Shown here: one piece after another, positions 41,446 through 44,458 of the stretch
How the letters are laid out: each line of letters opens with the position of its first letter
How positions within the stretch are numbered: position 1 is the stretch's first letter
Assembly (NCBI GenBank): GCA_038198445.1
Contig: JBBPZZ010000081.1
Coordinates: forward strand, 1-44,458
Direction: 5' to 3'
Source: JACDDK01 sp038198445
Lineage (GTDB): Bacteria; Actinomycetota; Rubrobacteria; Rubrobacterales; Rubrobacteraceae
Length of the DNA: 44,458 nucleotides
The notes under the pieces: generated by a model
The model's database searches: none
Told to the model about the DNA's origin: nothing
Seen by the model: the letters and a program-made list of their open reading frames with translations, nothing else
Translations under genes and position numbers: made by a program

Positions 41446-42213
41446 ATGAATGCGAACAGAAAGACCGCAAGAATTGTAGGAATGTTGTACATAATTGGGA
41501 CCGTTGCCGGCATACTGAGTGTTGTTGTCACGGGACCTGTTCGCAACGCCCAGGATTACCTTGTGAGTGTTCCTGCGAGCGAAACCCGGCTAGTGGTGGG
41601 AGCGCTTTGTGTCTTAACGCTGGGCTTAGCTCTCGCTATGGTTCCGGTTACGATGTTTCCCATCTTAAGGAGACATAACGAAGCTTTAGCGCTCGGCTAT
41701 GTTGTTTTCAGGGGAGGGCTCGAGGCCGTCACCTATCTCGTCATAGCAACCGGCTGGCTACTACTGGTGCCACTAAGTCAGATGTATGTTCAAGCTGGAG
41801 TCCTGGACGCTTCCAATATTCAAGCTCTGGGCACCCTATTACTAGAAGCGAAGGAGATTGGTTCAATTACGACGATAGTTTTTTGCCTGGGTGCTCTGGT
41901 ATTCTATTATTTGTTGTATCAAACAAAGCTCGTTCCTCGATGGTTGTCGGGTTGGGGTCTCATTGCAATCGTACCGTATTTAGCTGCGGGCTTATTAGCT
42001 ATATTCGGCATCATCACTGCTTTGTCGCCAATCTATGCCATCTTCCAACTTCCATTAGCCTTACAAGAAATGGTGCTAGCGGTATGGCTGATAGTTAAAG
42101 GCTTCGACTCGTCTGCGACGGTTTTCGCGAAGCCCCCGGGAAACACCCAGGAGGAACGCGTGATTGATGCTGTTGGCAAATCCGCTGAGGGCGAACCATA
42201 CTCCCGGGCGTAG
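41446..42213 (+). CDS. DUF4386-like integral membrane protein, low GC
   Basis: The 255-residue protein has about six TM segments, starting NRKTARIVGMLYIIGTVAGI, the typical opening of DUF4386 proteins, with YVVFRGGLEAVTYLVIATGW in the middle. Function unknown. GAGGTAAAA precedes ATG 41446. Codon use is visibly richer in A and T (for example around 41880-41935) than in neighbouring genes, suggesting recent transfer. A transposase fragment follows 9 bases after its stop. Confidence 0.75.
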   Translation: MNANRKTARIVGMLYIIGTVAGILSVVVTGPVRNAQDYLVSVPASETRLVVGALCVLTLGLALAMVPVTMFPILRRHNEALALGYVVFRGGLEAVTYLVIATGWLLLVPLSQMYVQAGVLDASNIQALGTLLLEAKEIGSITTIVFCLGALVFYYLLYQTKLVPRWLSGWGLIAIVPYLAAGLLAIFGIITALSPIYAIFQLPLALQEMVLAVWLIVKGFDSSATVFAKPPGNTQEERVIDAVGKSAEGEPYSRA

Positions 42214-42222
42214 CGTTCAAAC

Positions 42223-42438
42223 ATGGCCCAGCCGGAGGTGAAAACCCGTGTCGTTCAACCCCAACCCACCGGCCCGGTCCCCGAAGAGACCGCCCGCGTT
42301 GCCCGTGCTGCCTTCCCAAAGGGAAATACTTGCACAAGGGTAAGGGATGAATTCGGGGGCGTCTGGAACGATAAAGACTTCACTGGCCTTTTCCCTAAAC
42401 GCTCGATGGCTAGCGCCGAGCGCGGCCAGGAGAAATAA
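42223..42438 (+). pseudogene. N-terminal fragment of an IS1182-type transposase
   Basis: The 71-residue frame contains VPEETARVARAAFPKGN followed by RVRDEFGGVWNDKDFTGLFP, the conserved opening of IS1182-family transposases of actinomycetes. Intact members continue for more than 400 residues with a DDE domain; here the sequence diverges after FPKRS and stops. No inverted repeats could be paired. It marks a decayed insertion next to the low-GC membrane gene. Confidence 0.75.
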
Positions 42439-42520
42439 CCCGATGACAGGATAGCCCGCCTTCGGGATTCTCGACCGTTGGGGGAGCCCGCCATTCCGGC
42501 GACCGGACGAGGCCCGTCCT

Positions 42521-42934
42521 CTACCTGGAATAACAGGCCCCGCCGTGTCTGGCCGGGTATTCTTTCGGACAGCGGTGGTCGGGCATCAGCGGGACGGGAC
42601 CGCTCCATGAGCCGCCCGACGCTTTGAGCTTCTTGTGCTTCGGGGCGGTCCGCTCGGGGGTGGTTTGCTGGGTGGTGTCCTCGGTGGTGGACTGAGTGTT
42701 GGAGGTCCTCCGTTGCCTGAAGGTGGTGTTCTCCTGGGTGCTTTCCTGTCCGCCGGTGCTCTCGGTAGTCCTCTGAAGCCCGGTGCTCTCGGTGGTCGTA
42801 TCCTGCGCGAAAGCGGAGGGGAGTACGGCCGGCAGGTTCACGTCCGCGAGTTGCCACACCATCCACAGCGTGAACAGACAGGTGACGGCCAGGGCCGAGA
42901 GCAATATCTTGAGCGTGTAGTCTTCCCAGCGGAT
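42521..42934 (-). CDS. Secreted Thr/Ser/Gln/Glu-rich protein with an apparent ATC start
   Basis: The product has a signal or anchor helix (LLSALAVTCLFTLWMVW), then a low-complexity stretch of TTES/TTEN units (about residues 45-95), a basic patch and a C-terminal segment with two Cys (HRCPKEYPARHGGACYSR). A perfect GGAGGTGA (42948-42941, minus) lies 6 bases before ATC at 42934-42932, whose frame gives xRWEDYTLKILLSALAV. No ATG is in frame; TTG 42904 is the first conventional start but lacks a site. Annotated from the ATC; the codon could be a start variant, a mutation or a sequencing error. Confidence 0.55.
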   Translation of the reverse strand: MRWEDYTLKILLSALAVTCLFTLWMVWQLADVNLPAVLPSAFAQDTTTESTGLQRTTESTGGQESTQENTTFRQRRTSNTQSTTEDTTQQTTPERTAPKHKKLKASGGSWSGPVPLMPDHRCPKEYPARHGGACYSR

Positions 42935-43039
42935 AGCGGGTCACCTCCATAATCGTTGACCGGACCACATTCTAACCGCAACCTCTACGGCGGGCCACCA
43001 AAGCCGCTTTATGCGATGGGGGAGAGGACGACGTGTGAA

Positions 43040-43774
43040 CTACCCGAAGCCGGGCAAAAAGCCCCAGGCGAGAAGGCTCCAGATCAGGGCGGCGACGATG
43101 AGGACCGCCGCGAGTACACCGAGCGTTGCGCTACGCCGGCGGGCGAGTGTCCCGAACCCACTGCTACGGGCTGGCACGATAACCGCTTCCACCGGCTCCG
43201 GGCTTCGAGGCCGGCGACTATAAGCGGAGATGGCTTCCACGTCTCTAGCCCGGACTCCAGGACCGTTGCCGCTGCCTTCTTCGCCTGGGAAGGAGGGAAG
43301 TAGGCGCTCGTCCTCCGGAGAGTCGAAGGCGGGCCTTCGCGGACGGCCGTTGGTGGCTAACAACTCTTCCATCATCTCCGTCAGGTTGAAGACGGCTGAG
43401 ATCAGAAGGCTCTGCCGGGCCAGAATGATTGGTATCGCCTGGGAGGATGGGAGGCTATCGGCTGTTTTCAGTGCGGGCCTGGAGCTTTCGAGCGCCTCGG
43501 AGAGACGGTCGAGGCGCTCTGAGATCCAGTCCACATCGACGCCGTCGCCTTCTTGGAGCCTGCGACGAACCGCCGTCGTGCCGAGCCCCTCGTCGTGCAG
43601 TTCCCGAACCGTGCGTATCCTGCCCAGAGAGGCCTCGGGGATCGAAATCCGCCCCGCCTGACGACTGTAGGGTATGGCGTACTCCCGCAGGTAACGGTAG
43701 AGCGTGGGACGCGGGACGCCCAGCAAAGCACTTACTTCATCGACCGTGTAAACCAAGCCCCTCCTGTTTATCAC
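43040..43774 (-). CDS. MerR-type HTH protein with C-terminal membrane anchor
   Basis: An N-terminal MerR-like winged helix (VYTVDEVSALLGVPRPTLYRYL, continuing RTVRELHDEGLGTTAVRRRL) is followed by a helical middle, a disordered Pro/Arg/Ser-rich part (about residues 150-210) and one TM helix at the very end (LGVLAAVLIVAALIWSLLAW). Membrane-anchored MerR-type proteins are unusual; DNA binding would occur at the membrane. GTG 43774 gives 244 residues. An internal AGGAGG followed closely by TTG at 43756 is an alternative start that fits the MerR N-terminus. It is divergent from the RlpA-like gene, a possible target. Confidence 0.75.
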   Translation of the reverse strand: MINRRGLVYTVDEVSALLGVPRPTLYRYLREYAIPYSRQAGRISIPEASLGRIRTVRELHDEGLGTTAVRRRLQEGDGVDVDWISERLDRLSEALESSRPALKTADSLPSSQAIPIILARQSLLISAVFNLTEMMEELLATNGRPRRPAFDSPEDERLLPSFPGEEGSGNGPGVRARDVEAISAYSRRPRSPEPVEAVIVPARSSGFGTLARRRSATLGVLAAVLIVAALIWSLLAWGFLPGFG

Positions 43775-43967
43775 ACGGATATTTTGAAACTTTTTCTAAA
43801 CCACCCATATCGTAGCATATCCGAACGCATTTCTCGCATCATGATAATAGGGCTGATAATCCCTGCATATGAGCCTCTTCGAGTCTCCGTCGAAGATAGA
43901 TCTTGGCACCTGGAGTTGATGTATTTTACCTTCGCGGAATCATCACGCGATAAAGAACAGCGATGTC

Positions 43968-43997
43968 TTGACCTGCCATTAGTGATCGCCATACTTA
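43968..43997 (+). promoter_or_regulatory. Promoter of the RlpA-like gene
   Basis: TTGACC (43968-43973) is followed after 17 or 18 bases by ATACTT or TACTTA (43991-43997), in an AT-rich spacer. It points to the gene at 44054. The divergent MerR-type gene lies at the other side of the 279-base spacer. Confidence 0.5.
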
Positions 43998-44053
43998 ACG
44001 CGAAGTTGAGATTTAGATAAACCAAAAGTAGACGTTGAACTAGGAGGGGACAC

Positions 44054-44458
44054 GTGCTACCCAGGATAGTGCAGTTGTTATGCGTGATGGTTTTGGCGGG
44101 CGCTTTTCTGGCATTCGCCGGTGGGCGGGCGGAGGCCGAGGAAGCTCTAGCATCCTGGTATGGTCCAGGTTTCGCGGGGCAGCCGACCGCCAGCGGAGAG
44201 ATCTACGACCCGGCTGGTTACACTGCGGCGTCCAAAACGCTGCCGCTAGGGACAGATCTGGTGGTGACCTACGGGGGGAACTCGGTACCCGTAACCGTCA
44301 ACGACCGCGGCCCCTACGTTGGCGACCGTAGTCTGGACCTCTCGCAGGGCGCGGCCGAGCAGATCGGACTGACGCAAGCCGGTGTGGACTACGTCGACTA
44401 CGCCGTTGTCGGCGGCTCCACGGAGACCGCTTCCACGGAGACCGCTTCCACGGAGACC
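44054..44458 (+). CDS. RlpA-like double-psi beta-barrel protein, 3' end outside window
   Basis: GTG 44054 follows AGGAGGGG by 4 bases. The 135 visible residues have a signal peptide (about 1-28), then the complete RlpA-type barrel (ASWYGPGFAGQPTASGEIYD, TLPLGT, VTVNDRGPYVGDRSLDLS, with the catalytic Asp in NDRGP), then the start of a tail of perfect 15-base repeats encoding STETA units. RlpA proteins act on or bind peptidoglycan glycan strands outside the cell. The gene runs off the window, so total length is unknown. Confidence 0.85.
   Translation, partial: MLPRIVQLLCVMVLAGAFLAFAGGRAEAEEALASWYGPGFAGQPTASGEIYDPAGYTAASKTLPLGTDLVVTYGGNSVPVTVNDRGPYVGDRSLDLSQGAAEQIGLTQAGVDYVDYAVVGGSTETASTETASTET

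Noticed and set aside
42255..42968. 237-residue minus-strand frame over the transposase fragment and the secreted protein
   Set aside because: It has an ATG near the strong Shine-Dalgarno but its composition (His/Arg/Pro-rich, no hydrophobic core) is that of a shadow; the overlapping frame encodes a signal helix and TTES repeats.

Overview
The window reads as a chromosomal segment of a high-GC actinomycete-grade bacterium, most likely Rubrobacter or a close relative. This rests on gene families and style (SigA, HU, short alpha-helical orphan proteins, Thr/Ser/Glu-rich secreted proteins, an F420-type Ddn-like protein) and is not proven by a marker gene. There is one tRNA and no rRNA. Most genes are intact; damage is concentrated in three accessory loci.

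Layout: 1-171 is the Thr-rich tail of an incomplete gene. 267-2154 (minus) holds an inositol-monophosphatase-like gene overlapping sigA. 2432-6547 (plus) carries murE, a CsoR-like gene without its metal ligands, two small genes, pyrE, hup and pyrF. 6566-7626 (minus) holds three membrane or secreted proteins, one of only 33 residues. 7741-12062 (plus) carries dacA, a PfkB sugar kinase, trxA, groS, a cell-wall amidase and tRNA-Pro(CGG). 12107-13999 (minus) is an ABC-F protein.

14557-19014 is the most interesting block: a formaldehyde-activating-enzyme (Fae) homologue, an enolase-superfamily enzyme that appears to start at CTG, a PuuC-like aldehyde dehydrogenase frameshifted at both ends, and an iron-type alcohol dehydrogenase. 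This is an unusual setting for Fae, which is normally tied to tetrahydromethanopterin C1 metabolism. ruvC-ruvA-ruvB follow, then a carboxymuconolactone-decarboxylase-like gene and a Ddn-like gene.

22421-29630 (mostly minus) encodes a secreted metzincin protease, a Tat-exported phosphodiesterase-like protein, an MMPL transporter, a secreted beta-propeller protein and a CGNR zinc-finger regulator. The last is divergent from a peroxiredoxin-like gene across a compact symmetric operator. 30301-38443 contains an SDR enzyme, an orphan helical protein, a frameshifted PAS-PAS-GGDEF-EAL gene, a CDF transporter, and a DeoR regulator divergent from an FGGY sugar kinase.

38756-44458 is a decayed and accessory zone: a hybrid histidine kinase gene with two amber codons, a frameshift and loss of its HisKA domain; a low-GC DUF4386-like membrane gene beside an IS1182-type transposase fragment; a Thr-rich secreted protein whose start position reads ATC behind a perfect Shine-Dalgarno; a MerR-type regulator with a C-terminal membrane anchor; and an RlpA-like protein running off the end.

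The intact housekeeping genes cover wall building and remodelling (MurE, DacA, amidase, RlpA), pyrimidine synthesis (PyrE, PyrF), Holliday-junction processing (RuvABC) and redox/stress (TrxA, GroES, peroxiredoxin). Because long genes such as the ABC-F and MMPL genes are clean, the clustered lesions look like real gene decay rather than uniformly poor sequence, but read-level checking would be needed to settle that.
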